From assembly GCA_963821235.1 (NCBI GenBank), contig CAWGCS010000001.1, positions 806,001 through 870,000 of the forward strand: a stretch of 64,000 nucleotides of DNA. The letters are read 5' to 3'. Positions 7,260-15,639 of the stretch are shown piece by piece. This DNA comes from CTSoil-043 sp963821235 (GTDB taxonomy: Bacteria > Chloroflexota > Limnocylindria > Limnocylindrales > CSP1-4). Both the position numbers and the translations under genes were made by a program. Numbering within the stretch: the first letter of the stretch is position 1; each line of letters opens with the position of its first letter. A model generated the notes under the pieces. That model searched no databases. It saw only the letters and a list, made by a program, of their open reading frames with translations, and was not told the origin of the DNA.

Positions 7260-7957
7260 GCGGCGGCCTCCAGGGCTGCGGGGTACTCGACTCGGCCGGT
7301 GAGGAGCGCCTCACCGAGGATGACGCCAGCGGCGCCGGCATCGCGCAGGCGGCGGATGCCGGCGAGGTCGACGACGCCGCCGGCCACGAGGACCTCGACG
7401 TCGAGATCGCGCGCCAGGCGGTCGATCAGCGCGGCGTCGGGCTCGGCGCCGCCGTGGGAGAGGATGAGGCGCCGCACGCCGAGCCCGACGAGCTCGCCCG
7501 CCACCTCCTCGAAGGTGGGTCGCCGGCCGCCGCGCCAGGGGAACTCGGCGACGCGCTCCGGGCGGGGGTCGAGGCCGACGGCCAGCCAGTCGCCGGCGAT
7601 CTCGAGGCAGGCCAGCAGGGCGGGGGCATCGTCGGCCATGGCCATCGGGACGACGGCGCGGGTGGCCCCCGCGGCGAACGCGACGCGGACCTGGTCGGGC
7701 CCGTCCAGGCCGCCGGCGACCTGGAGGGGAACCGCCACGCGCGACGCGATCCGGCCGATCGCGTCGAGGTTGGCGGGCCGGCCCTGGCGGGCGCCGTCGA
7801 CGTCGACGAGGTGGATCATCCGGGCGCCCTGCTCGACGAAGCGTGCCGCGATGGCCTCCGGCCGGTCGGTGGGAGCGCCGATCCCGGTGGCGGCGCCGGG
7901 CCAGAAGACGATCCGGGAGCGGCCTGCCGTCAGGTCCAGGGCGGGGATCACGAGCAC
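7256..7957 (-). CDS. HisA-like (beta/alpha)8 isomerase, divergent
   Basis: 233 residues with the HisA/HisF barrel layout: IPALDL at the N-terminus (Asp at the first catalytic position), RMIHLVDVDGARQGRP, QVAGGLDGPDQV and AVGLDPR (second catalytic-type Asp), then EVLVAGGVVDL near the C-terminal phosphate site. The family's usual TDISRDG segment is replaced by LILSHGGAEPDAALI, so substrate use may differ from the ProFAR isomerase step of histidine synthesis. No other his gene is nearby; it sits between threonine aldolase and a cyclophilin. It could be a true but drifted HisA or a paralogue with another sugar-phosphate substrate. Confidence 0.75.
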   Translation of the reverse strand: MLVIPALDLTAGRSRIVFWPGAATGIGAPTDRPEAIAARFVEQGARMIHLVDVDGARQGRPANLDAIGRIASRVAVPLQVAGGLDGPDQVRVAFAAGATRAVVPMAMADDAPALLACLEIAGDWLAVGLDPRPERVAEFPWRGGRRPTFEEVAGELVGLGVRRLILSHGGAEPDAALIDRLARDLDVEVLVAGGVVDLAGIRRLRDAGAAGVILGEALLTGRVEYPAALEAAA

Positions 7958-7973
7958 GCGGGCGGCGGCCGGC

Positions 7974-9143
7974 TCAGGCGCCCGGGGCGCCGACGGGCCG
8001 CGGCGCCGTCCAGCTGCCGGTGGCCTCCGCGGCGGCCGACCCGGTCGCCGGACGGGTCCCGACCGTCGCGGCCAGGGCCTCGCGGACGGCGACGATCGTG
8101 GCGTCCACGTCGGCGCGCTCCACGCCGTAGTGGGTCACCGCCCGGATGGTGCCGTGGGTGTAGGGGACCATCAGGACCCCGCGGGCCTCGAGGGCATCGA
8201 GGAAGGCGCCGCGGTCGCGGGCGACCCGGAAGATCACGAAGTCGGTCACGGCCCGGCCGGGATCGAGCCGACCGGGCGCCGGCTGGGCGATCCCGCCGGG
8301 GGACTCGATCCCCTCGAGGTCGGCGATCCCCTCGGCAAGACGCCTGGCGTTGGCGTGGTCCTCGGCCAGGCGCTCGATCGTCCCGTCGGGACCATCGGAG
8401 AGGGCCACGAGCCCGGCGGCCGCCAGGACGCCGACCTGGCGCATCCCGCCGCCCACGAGCTTGCGGGCCCGCCGGGCCCGCCAGATGAAGTCGCGGCTGC
8501 CGACGACGACAGAGCCGATCGGGCAGGCCAGGCCCTTCGAGAGGCAGAACGTGACGGAATCCGCAGGAGCGGCGAGGGCCGAGGGCGCCACCCCGAGGGC
8601 GACGACGGCGTTGAAGAAGCGGGCCCCGTCGAGGTGGAGCGGCACGCCGTTCGCCCGGGCGATCGCGGCAACCTCCGCCTCGTAGGCGACGGTCAAGGGC
8701 CGGCCCATCGAGTGGGCGTGGGTGTTCTCGAGGGCGATGAGCCCGGTGATCGGCTCGTGGGGGTCGTCGGGATCGCGGAACGCGCCGGCGATGGCCGCCG
8801 GATCGACGGTCCCGTGCGGGCTCTCGGGAAGGGAGCGGACGGACGCGCCGACGATGACGGCATGCCCCGCCGCCTCGTCCATCACGAGATGGCTCGTGGC
8901 GGCCGCCACGACCTCCTGCCCGCGGGCGAGATGCGCGACCTGGGAGACGAGGTTGCCCATCGTCCCGGACGCCACGAAGAGGCCTGCCTCCTTGCCGAGC
9001 AGCTCGGCCGCCCGCTCCTGGAGGGCGTTGACCGTCGGGTCGTCGCCGAAGACGTCGTCCCCGAGCTCCGCGGCGGCCATCGCCCGGCGCATCGCAGGGG
9101 TGGGATGGGTGACGGTATCGGAGCGCAGGTCGATCCGGGGCAT
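7974..9143 (-). CDS. ltaE: Low-specificity L-threonine aldolase
   Basis: A 389-residue PLP enzyme of fold type I. The motifs IDLRSDTVTHPTPAMRRAM, YEAEVAAIARANGVPLHLDG and the PLP lysine in FCLSKGLACPIGS are characteristic. It cleaves L-threonine or allo-threonine to glycine and acetaldehyde. It is about 40 residues longer than usual because of an Ala/Thr/Pro-rich tail. It heads the operon with the HisA-like and cyclophilin genes. The start codon lies 7 bases after TATCCT (9151-9156 on the minus strand), a -10-like hexamer, so the mRNA is probably leaderless. Confidence 0.92.
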   Translation of the reverse strand: MPRIDLRSDTVTHPTPAMRRAMAAAELGDDVFGDDPTVNALQERAAELLGKEAGLFVASGTMGNLVSQVAHLARGQEVVAAATSHLVMDEAAGHAVIVGASVRSLPESPHGTVDPAAIAGAFRDPDDPHEPITGLIALENTHAHSMGRPLTVAYEAEVAAIARANGVPLHLDGARFFNAVVALGVAPSALAAPADSVTFCLSKGLACPIGSVVVGSRDFIWRARRARKLVGGGMRQVGVLAAAGLVALSDGPDGTIERLAEDHANARRLAEGIADLEGIESPGGIAQPAPGRLDPGRAVTDFVIFRVARDRGAFLDALEARGVLMVPYTHGTIRAVTHYGVERADVDATIVAVREALAATVGTRPATGSAAAEATGSWTAPRPVGAPGA

Positions 9144-9281
9144 CCCGGGCAGGATAGCGCGGGGCGCCGCCGGAGGCCGGGAGCGGGGCCGGGAGCGTCG
9201 CAGGCGGCGGGGCCGGGAGCGGGCGCGGACGCTGTCTCGCGCTGCGGGGGGCGCGGCTTCGTGCTAGATTCCGCCGGCCGC

Positions 9282-9358
9282 GGACCCGTGGTGTAGCGGC
9301 CCAACATGCCAGCCTGTCACGCTGGAGATCGCCGGTTCGAATCCGGTCGGGTCCGCCA
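9282..9358 (+). tRNA. tRNA-Asp (anticodon GTC)
   Basis: A complete cloverleaf. The acceptor arm GGACCCG/CGGGTCC, D-arm GTGT/ACAT, anticodon stem CCAGC/GCTGG with loop CTGTCAC and T-arm GCCGG-TTCGAAT-CCGGT all pair, with discriminator G and CCA encoded. The anticodon GTC reads Asp codons. A TAGATT hexamer about 12 bases upstream is a plausible -10. Confidence 0.97.
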
Positions 9359-9512
9359 TCGAGCCCACGTCGACGCCCCGAGCCACCTGGACCACGAGCT
9401 GGTCGTGGCGCGCGGAGCTCGGTCCATTCCTCGTCGCTCAGCCGTCGTCCGGTCGCGCCGACCTCGGTGAGGCCCTCCTTCGCCGGCCGCGGCGATTCGC
9501 TACCGTGGGCGG

Positions 9513-10175
9513 GTGGCCGAGCAGTGGCGCGCCTGGATCCCCGGCTTCGACCGCTGGGCGGCGACCTACGACGACGAGGTCGGCGACCCGTGGTTCGCCT
9601 ACGAGGCCGCCTGGGCGTTCGTCGAGGCGGCCCTGCGGCGCGGGATGGGCGACCCGCTCGCACGGACCGTCGCCGACGTCGGCTGCGGGACCGGGGAGTT
9701 CCTCCGTCGCCTGGCGGACATCGGCGCGACGGGCGTCGGGATCGAGCCGTCGCCGGGGATGCGGGCGGCGGCGCGGCGGAAGGTGCCGGCCTTCGAGATC
9801 CTCGACGGCCACCTGGCCGCGGTCCCGCTCCCCGATGGCAGCGTCGACGCCGCGATCTCGACCTATACCGTGAGCCACCTCTCCCCGGTCGAGCAGCCGG
9901 CCGCCCTCGAGGAGCTGCTGCGCGTGGTCGTGCCCGGCGGGCCGATCGTCATCGTGGACGTGGCCGCCGCGGCACCGGGCGAGCTCCCGGCCGTCGTCGC
10001 GGTCCTGCGCGCGGCGAGACGCGAGGCGCAGATCGAGTGGTACGAGCGCGGTTTCGGCCTCGACCTGCCGGCCTGGCGACGGCGCCTCGAGTCGAGCGGC
10101 CGGGCGGTCGCCGTCGAGCGCCTCGGGCCGCTCCTGATCGGCGTCTCCGGGCTGAGGGTGGCGCCCGGCGGCTGA
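9513..10175 (+). CDS. SAM-dependent class I methyltransferase (YrrT-like)
   Basis: 220 residues. The N-terminal IPGFDRWAATYDDEVGD resembles the YrrT-type group, followed by the SAM-binding motif VADVGCGTGEF near residue 55, an acidic GIEPS strand end and post-motif VDAAISTYTVSHLS. The methyl acceptor cannot be told from sequence. The GTG start lies 6 bases after TACCGT (9501-9506), so the transcript may be leaderless. It stands alone between tRNA-Asp and the convergent Mca-like gene. Confidence 0.85.
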   Translation: MAEQWRAWIPGFDRWAATYDDEVGDPWFAYEAAWAFVEAALRRGMGDPLARTVADVGCGTGEFLRRLADIGATGVGIEPSPGMRAAARRKVPAFEILDGHLAAVPLPDGSVDAAISTYTVSHLSPVEQPAALEELLRVVVPGGPIVIVDVAAAAPGELPAVVAVLRAARREAQIEWYERGFGLDLPAWRRRLESSGRAVAVERLGPLLIGVSGLRVAPGG

Positions 10176-10256
10176 GCGTCACGGGCGGCCGATCGTAACC
10201 GCAGCTGAGGCGGCCCCGCGCGGCCGGTTCGGGGCGGTTGGCCGGCGGCGGACGCT

Positions 10257-11222
10257 TCAGCCGAGGCCGGCGAAGAGGTCTGTCTCCGGCAGGTCGGACC
10301 CCAGCGGCACCCGGGCCGCCCGGAGGATGAAGGTCTCCTCGCCCCACAGCTCGGCGAGCGCCTCCTTCCCGAGCGCCATCAGGGGGCTGTCCGTCAGCGA
10401 GATCTGGCTGCGGTGGGCGAGGAGCGCCGTCCAGCGGTGATCGGCGAAGGCGCGGACGTCGATCCGCGTCGTGATCTGGTCGTCCGGCACGGTCGAGCGC
10501 CGCATGAACTCGTCCCACCGAGCCTGCTCTTCGGGGCTCGCGTCGGCCGGGCGCGACCACCAGGAGGTCATCCCGGCGGCCTCGGCCCGTGCCGCCATCG
10601 CCTCGCGCCGCTCCCGGGAGGCCGCCTGCTCGTAGAGCTTGGCTGGCGCCCATGGCTCCAGGCCTCCGTCCGCCGCCGCCGGCCCGGAACCGCCGTGCTC
10701 CGGCGCGACCTGCTCCGGATACCATTCCGAGTCCCCCGCCCGGTAGAAGGCCCCGATCGCGACCTGGTGGGCGCGGATGTGGTCGGGATGCCCGTAGCCC
10801 CCGAAGTCGTTGTAGTGCGTCATCACGTCGGGGCGGTGGACGCGGATCAGCCAGGCGAGGCGGCGGATCGCTTCGTCGAGGTCCGCCTGCCAGAGGGAGC
10901 GCGGATCCTGGTTGCCGGGCGTCCCCATCATCCCCGAGTCGCGGTAGCCGAGGTTCTCCCAGGTGGGCACGCCGAGGGCCTCCATCGCCGCCTCCAGCTC
11001 AGCCGCCCGGATCTCGGCCAGGCGGCGATGGTTGGCGGGCGTGTCCAGCTCCGGGACGACGATCTCGCCGAGCTCGCCCCTGGTGCAGGTGACGAGCACG
11101 ACGCGGTGGCCGGCGGCGGCGGCCTTGGCCATCACGCCGCCGGTCCCGATCGTCTCGTCGTCCGGATGAGCATGGACCGTCATGAGCGCATGGCGGCTCG
11201 GGGAAGCGTGGGACGCAGTCAT
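10257..11222 (-). CDS. PIG-L family zinc deacetylase, Mca-like (mycothiol S-conjugate amidase type)
   Basis: 321 residues with the metal-binding HAHPDDE motif near the N-terminus, LGYRDSGM, and YGHPDHIRAH supplying the third metal ligand. These match the MshB/Mca branch of the PIG-L family, which removes acyl groups from GlcNAc-type substrates such as mycothiol conjugates. Whether this organism makes mycothiol is not shown here. The ATG sits 7 bases from TACGAT (11230-11235), a likely leaderless start. A GlcNAc deacetylase of another pathway is the alternative. Confidence 0.82.
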   Translation of the reverse strand: MTASHASPSRHALMTVHAHPDDETIGTGGVMAKAAAAGHRVVLVTCTRGELGEIVVPELDTPANHRRLAEIRAAELEAAMEALGVPTWENLGYRDSGMMGTPGNQDPRSLWQADLDEAIRRLAWLIRVHRPDVMTHYNDFGGYGHPDHIRAHQVAIGAFYRAGDSEWYPEQVAPEHGGSGPAAADGGLEPWAPAKLYEQAASRERREAMAARAEAAGMTSWWSRPADASPEEQARWDEFMRRSTVPDDQITTRIDVRAFADHRWTALLAHRSQISLTDSPLMALGKEALAELWGEETFILRAARVPLGSDLPETDLFAGLG

Positions 11223-11332
11223 GGGCGGGATCGTACCCTGACGAACCGTTCCGCTGGCCCGCCGCGGCGAGGTTGGGGCAGAATGCGGCCTCCGGCCGAA
11301 CCGGCGGCCGGCGCGTCCCGGAGGTCACCTCG

Positions 11333-12544
11333 ATGCCAGCCTTCGTCCGATCGCGGCGCCCGACCGCTCGCCCCGCACGCTCCCCTCGCCGCTCGACCCT
11401 CGCCGCCGCCCTGGCCGTGCTCGCGCTCGCCGCCGGCGCAGCCGCCGCGCCCGTGGAGGCCGCCGTCACCCTGCGCCTCGTCGACTTCACCGGCGGCCTG
11501 GCCAGCCCGGTCGCGGTCGCCAACGCCGGCGACGGCTCCCGACGCGTCTTCGTCGTCGAGCAGGAGGGCCGGATCCGGATCGTCTCCAGAGGCGGGACCC
11601 TCGCGTCGACGCCGTTCCTCGACATCGAGTCCCGCGTCGCCTGCTGCGGCGAGCAAGGGCTCCTCGGCCTCGCCTTCCACCCGGCCTACCGCAGGAACGG
11701 TCGCTTCTACGTCAGCTACACGGATGACGCCGGCGCCCTCGTGATCGCCGAGTACCGCCGCAGCGCCGGGAGCGCCAACCGGGCCTCGACGACGGAGCGG
11801 CGCCTGCTGCGGATCGACCACCCGGGCTACGGGAACCACAACGGCGGCCAGCTCGCCTTCGGGCCGGACGGGTACCTCTACATCGGCACCGGGGACGGCG
11901 GCGGGGCCGGCGACCCGGGCGAGAACGGCCAGAAGCGCTCCACCCTGCTCGGCAAGATCCTGCGGATCGCACCGAACGTCACGAGCTCCACGCCGGCCTA
12001 TCGCGTGCCGTCCACGAACCCCTGGGCGGGGAGCACGACGATCCGCCCGGAGATCTGGGCTTATGGCGTCCGCAACCCCTGGCGCTTCAGCTTCGATCGC
12101 ACGACCGGCGACCTCTGGATCGCCGACGTCGGCCAGGGCCGCTTCGAGGAGGTCGATCGGGCCCGCCGGTCGGCAGGAGGCGGTCGGGGGGCCAACTTCG
12201 GATGGGATCAGTACGAGGCCGACAGCTGCTTCGAGGGGCCCTGCACATCGAAGGGCAAGACGTTCCCCCTCGCCTCCTACGCGCATGGGTCCAACGGCTG
12301 CGCCGTCACCGGCGGCTACGTCTACCGCGGCAGGCGCTCTCCTGCGCTCGCGGGGCGCTACCTGTTCGGCGACTACTGCAGCGGCCGCATCTGGGCCGTG
12401 AGCGCGGGCGGTGCCGCCCGGCAGCGGCCCACCCTCCTGGATGACACCTCGCTCGCCATCAGCGCCTTCGGCGAGGACGAGGCAGGCGAGGTCTACGTCG
12501 TCGACTACGACGGTGGCAGGCTCTTCCGCCTCGCCGGGAGCTGA
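11333..12544 (+). CDS. Secreted PQQ-type sugar dehydrogenase (glucose/sorbosone dehydrogenase family)
   Basis: 403 residues with an Arg-rich N-terminus and hydrophobic signal segment, then a six-bladed beta-propeller of the GSDH family: LASPVAVANAGDGSRRVFVV, GLAFHPAYRRNGRFYVSY, GGQLAFGPDGYLYIGTGDGG, YGVRNPWRFSFD and GDYCSGRIWAVS are blade signatures. Such enzymes oxidise sugars outside the cell, often with PQQ. The ATG is chosen because GGAGGT (11320-11325) lies 7 bases before it. Extra cysteines (ACCGEQG, SCFEGPC) may form disulfides. Confidence 0.88.
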   Translation: MPAFVRSRRPTARPARSPRRSTLAAALAVLALAAGAAAAPVEAAVTLRLVDFTGGLASPVAVANAGDGSRRVFVVEQEGRIRIVSRGGTLASTPFLDIESRVACCGEQGLLGLAFHPAYRRNGRFYVSYTDDAGALVIAEYRRSAGSANRASTTERRLLRIDHPGYGNHNGGQLAFGPDGYLYIGTGDGGGAGDPGENGQKRSTLLGKILRIAPNVTSSTPAYRVPSTNPWAGSTTIRPEIWAYGVRNPWRFSFDRTTGDLWIADVGQGRFEEVDRARRSAGGGRGANFGWDQYEADSCFEGPCTSKGKTFPLASYAHGSNGCAVTGGYVYRGRRSPALAGRYLFGDYCSGRIWAVSAGGAARQRPTLLDDTSLAISAFGEDEAGEVYVVDYDGGRLFRLAGS

Positions 12545-12630
12545 ATCGCGGCCCGCGGCCTGCCGCGCGCCGCAGCGAGGGACGCGACGTCCGGTCGCCC
12601 GCAGATCGGGCTCGCTACGATGCGCGGGCC

Positions 12631-13881
12631 ATGTCCCCGAGCCCCGCTCCCGGCCCGCTGGCCGGGATCCTCGTCGCCGACTGCAGCACGGTCCTGGCCG
12701 GGCCATACGCCACGATGCTCCTCGCCGACCTCGGGGCGGACGTGGTCAAGGTCGAGCCGCCGGAGGGCGACGCGACGCGCGGCTGGGGTCCGCCCTGGGT
12801 CGCGGCCGGGGTGGGCGGTCCGGACGACCCCGGCACGGCCGCCTACTACCTCACCGCGAACCGGAACAAGCGATCGATCCGGCTGGACCTCCGGGCCCAG
12901 GCCGGGCGCGAGGTCCTCCGCCGCCTGCTGGCGCGGGCCGACGTCCTCGTCGAGAACCTCCGCGTCGGGGGGTTCGCCCGGCTGGGATTCGACGACGCGG
13001 GCCTCGAGCGCCTCAATCCCCGGCTCGTCCATCTGGCCATCTCCGGCTATGGCCCCACGGGACCGCTGGCGGCGGCGCCCGGCTACGACTTCGTCGTCCA
13101 GGCCGCTTCCGGCCTGATGTCGATCACGGGCTTTCCCGACGAGGAGGGCGGCCGGCCGACCAAGGTCGGCGTCGCGATCACCGACCTGGCGACCGGGATG
13201 CTGGGGGCGGTCGCCGTCCTGGCCGCGCTCGACGGCCGCGACCGGGCCGGCTCCCCCGCCTTCGGGCGAGGCCAGCGGATCGACATCTCGCTCCTGGAAT
13301 CGACCCTCGCCTGGCTGGCCAACCAGGCCCAGAACCTCTTCGCCACCGGCGCTGCCCCGGGCCGGCGCGGGAACGCCCACCCCAACATCGTCCCCTACGA
13401 GGCGTTCGCGACCTCGGACGGGGAGATCGCGGTCGCGGTCGGCAGCGAGCGCCAGTGGCGCAGGTTCGCGGACGCGATCGGTGCTCCGGAGCTGACCGAT
13501 GATCCGCGCTTCGCGACGAACGGAGCGCGGGTGGACAACAGGACGGCCCTCCGGCCGCTGATCGCCGCCCGCCTCGTCGAGGCGAGGAGCGCCGCGTGGC
13601 TGGCGCGCCTCGCCGTGGCCGAGGTCCCGGCCGGGCCCATCAACGACCTGGCGGCCGCCTTCGATGCCCCGCAGGTCGCCGCCCGCGGGCTGCTGGTGGA
13701 CGTGGAGCACCCGGTCCTCGGCCGGTTGCGGCAGGTCGGGCCGCCGTTCGCGCTCTCGGCCACGCCCGCCGCGGTTCGGGCCCCGCCGCCGCTCCTCGGC
13801 GAGCACGCGACAGAGATCCTCTCGGAGCTGGGGTACTCGGCGGCCGAGATCGCCCGGCTGCGGGAGGCTGGGACGATCTGA
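12631..13881 (+). CDS. CaiB/BaiF family III CoA-transferase
   Basis: 416 residues. The N-terminal ILVADCSTVLAGPYATMLLA, then GADVVKVEPPEGD, YYLTANRNKRSIRLDL and ISGYGPTGPLA are hallmarks of formyl-CoA transferase-like enzymes; the catalytic Asp is expected in the VGVAITDLATGM region. They swap CoA between carboxylates; the actual acids cannot be deduced. The start ATG is 9 bases downstream of TACGAT. It follows the sugar dehydrogenase gene by 86 bases but probably has its own promoter. Confidence 0.9.
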   Translation: MSPSPAPGPLAGILVADCSTVLAGPYATMLLADLGADVVKVEPPEGDATRGWGPPWVAAGVGGPDDPGTAAYYLTANRNKRSIRLDLRAQAGREVLRRLLARADVLVENLRVGGFARLGFDDAGLERLNPRLVHLAISGYGPTGPLAAAPGYDFVVQAASGLMSITGFPDEEGGRPTKVGVAITDLATGMLGAVAVLAALDGRDRAGSPAFGRGQRIDISLLESTLAWLANQAQNLFATGAAPGRRGNAHPNIVPYEAFATSDGEIAVAVGSERQWRRFADAIGAPELTDDPRFATNGARVDNRTALRPLIAARLVEARSAAWLARLAVAEVPAGPINDLAAAFDAPQVAARGLLVDVEHPVLGRLRQVGPPFALSATPAAVRAPPPLLGEHATEILSELGYSAAEIARLREAGTI

Positions 13882-13939
13882 CCCGGGCGGAGCCAGGCGA
13901 TGGACCCGCCGTGCAGGCTCGCGGCCGGGTGGGGACGGC

Positions 13940-15085
13940 TCAGTGGCTCACGTCCGCCCCGGCGCCGGCCTTGAAGACGCCCACGGCGCCGCGCCCCACG
14001 AAGTTGAAGGCGTGGGTCACGAAGGCGTAGCTGCCGTCCTCCGGGATCTCGAACTCGACGATCGCGCCCTGGGCCGGGGAGAGGTCCACGGCCTGCGAGC
14101 CCCAGCCGTCGGGATTGCCCTTCAGCAGCGAGACGCCCTCCTTGTGGACGGTGTCGAAGATGGTGCCGACCACGTGGAAGGAGCTGTCGACGTTGGGGCC
14201 GGCGTCGAGGATGAAGACGCGGATGCGGTCCTTCGCCTTCACCGCGATCGGGTTCTCCTTGTACTGGGAGGCCACGCCGTTGAAGACGACGAAGTCCGGG
14301 TCGGGCGCCCCGGCCGACGCCTTGGTGTAGTCGACCGGCTGCCCCTGGCTCCCGAGATACCACTCGCTCTGGACGAAGGCGAACTCACGGTCCACCTTCG
14401 GCAGCCCGCCACGCGGCTCCACGATGACCATGCCGAACATCCCGTTGGCGATGTGATGGAGCGTCGGAGCCGTGCCGCAGTGGTACATCCAGACGCCGGC
14501 GTACTCGGCCTTGAAGGTGTAGGTCCAGGTCGCGCCGGGCTTGATCTCCACCATCTGGTGGTCCATGGCCGTCTGGCTGGCGTGGAAGTCGATCGAGTGC
14601 GGCATCTGGCCCTGGTTGGTCAGGTGCACCCGCACGGTGTCGCCGATCCTGACCCTTATCGTCGGCCCGGGCACCGTTCCGCCGAACGTCCAGGCGTGGA
14701 CGACGAAGCCCGGCGCGACGGTCATGTCCTTCTCGATGATCGGCAGGTCGACATCGTGGACCGTCCCCGGCAGGAGAGCCGGGGCCTGGGGGTCGAACAG
14801 GACGTAGTCTGGGGCGCCGGTGTCGGGGGCGGTCGTCGCCGCAGGCTGGGCGCCCATGCCGGGCATGCTCGAAGGGTCGGCCGAGGCGGCCGGGGCGGCC
14901 GCCGCCGCGGCCGTCGGCGCCGGGGTAGAGGCAGACCCGGCCGCCGCGCCGGCGACGGCGGTGCCCGGCGTGGCCGTGGACGGAGCCGCTGCATAGGTCC
15001 ACTGGGGGGCCGCCGCGCCGCCGCAGCCGGCGAGGCTGACGGCCAGCACCATGGCGAGCCCGGCCCATACCTGGGTTCGCTTCAT
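13940..15085 (-). CDS. nirK: Copper nitrite reductase NirK, lipoprotein, AniA type
   Basis: 381 residues with lipobox SLAGC, then an Ala/Thr/Pro-rich linker to about residue 90 and two cupredoxin domains. PHSIDFHA gives the type 1 His, the catalytic Asp and a type 2 His; YHCGTAPTLHHIANGMFGM carries the type 2 His, the type 1 Cys-His-Met and matches AniA closely; SSFHVVGTIFD and VTHAFN supply the catalytic and last type 2 His. All copper ligands are present, so it should reduce nitrite to NO at the outer face of the membrane. Its ATG overlaps the stop of the Rrf2 regulator gene (ATGA), so regulator and enzyme share a transcript. GAAAGGA precedes the start. Confidence 0.95.
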   Translation of the reverse strand: MKRTQVWAGLAMVLAVSLAGCGGAAAPQWTYAAAPSTATPGTAVAGAAAGSASTPAPTAAAAAAPAASADPSSMPGMGAQPAATTAPDTGAPDYVLFDPQAPALLPGTVHDVDLPIIEKDMTVAPGFVVHAWTFGGTVPGPTIRVRIGDTVRVHLTNQGQMPHSIDFHASQTAMDHQMVEIKPGATWTYTFKAEYAGVWMYHCGTAPTLHHIANGMFGMVIVEPRGGLPKVDREFAFVQSEWYLGSQGQPVDYTKASAGAPDPDFVVFNGVASQYKENPIAVKAKDRIRVFILDAGPNVDSSFHVVGTIFDTVHKEGVSLLKGNPDGWGSQAVDLSPAQGAIVEFEIPEDGSYAFVTHAFNFVGRGAVGVFKAGAGADVSH

Positions 15086-15540
15086 CGGTCTGTCCTTTCC
15101 GGGCTCGGGAGCCCGATCACGTCCTGTCCCGCGATCTGTCGCGCGGCGAGCTGGGCGAGCGAGGCGCCAGCCAGGACGTCGACGAACGCCCGCTGTGCGT
15201 CCGACCAGACGGGATGGAGGGCGCACGCAGGGTGCCCGTCACACGCCGTCTCCCACATGAGGCAGCGGTCCCGCTCGTGCGCGCCCTCGACGACGTCGAT
15301 GAGCTCGAGCAGCGAGATGCCCGCGGGGTCGCGCCGCAGGCAGTACCCGCCGTGCTTCCCGGCGACCGACTCGACGATCCCGGCCCGGGCCAGGTCGGCC
15401 ATGACCTGCGGCAGGAAGCGGTCGGGGATCTCCATCCGCTCCGCGATGCGGCGACTCGAGATCGGGCACCGCTGCTCCATCGCCAGGTGGATGCAGGCCC
15501 GGATCGCGTAGTCGGTTCGCTTCGTGAGCTGGAGCCGCAT
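15082..15540 (-). CDS. Rrf2-family regulator, NsrR-like (probable NO sensor)
   Basis: 152 residues. The winged HTH has LQLTKRTDYAIRACIHLA and FLPQVMADLARAGIVES. Three cysteines at about 93, 100 and 106 (CLMWETACDGHPAC) have the C-x6-C-x5-C spacing expected of the NsrR-type iron-sulfur ligand set. NsrR proteins repress NO-related genes until NO destroys the cluster. It is translationally coupled to nirK and transcribed from the promoter at 15590-15618, in which an 11-bp palindrome lies, so self-repression lifted by NO is the simple model. IscR-like function is less likely because no isc genes are near. Confidence 0.87.
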   Translation of the reverse strand: MRLQLTKRTDYAIRACIHLAMEQRCPISSRRIAERMEIPDRFLPQVMADLARAGIVESVAGKHGGYCLRRDPAGISLLELIDVVEGAHERDRCLMWETACDGHPACALHPVWSDAQRAFVDVLAGASLAQLAARQIAGQDVIGLPSPERTDR

Positions 15541-15562
15541 CGGCGTCACTCGTCCTCCCGTC

Positions 15563-15618
15563 TTGACCGGCCGTCCGGTCGGTGGGTAATATATAACCAA
15601 CTAAGTTAGTATTGTCAA
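15563..15618. promoter_or_regulatory. Overlapping divergent promoters with an 11-bp palindrome
   Basis: On the minus strand TTGACA (15613-15618) and TATATA (15590-15595) are 17 bases apart, an almost ideal sigma-70 promoter for the Rrf2-nirK operon. On the plus strand TTGACC (15563-15568) and TAATAT (15587-15592) are 18 apart and would drive the membrane-protein gene. The perfect palindrome ACTAA-G-TTAGT (15600-15610) lies in the spacer of the first and at the predicted start of the second, so one bound Rrf2 dimer could block both. This AT-rich island is conspicuous in GC-rich surroundings. Confidence 0.75.
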
Positions 15619-15639
15619 GTACCATGCGAGGGACGGGAG

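Noticed and set aside
6399..9296. 965-codon plus-strand open frame across the cyclophilin to ltaE region
   Set aside because: Low-complexity Arg/Gly/Ala composition and complete overlap with four well-supported minus-strand genes show it is a shadow.
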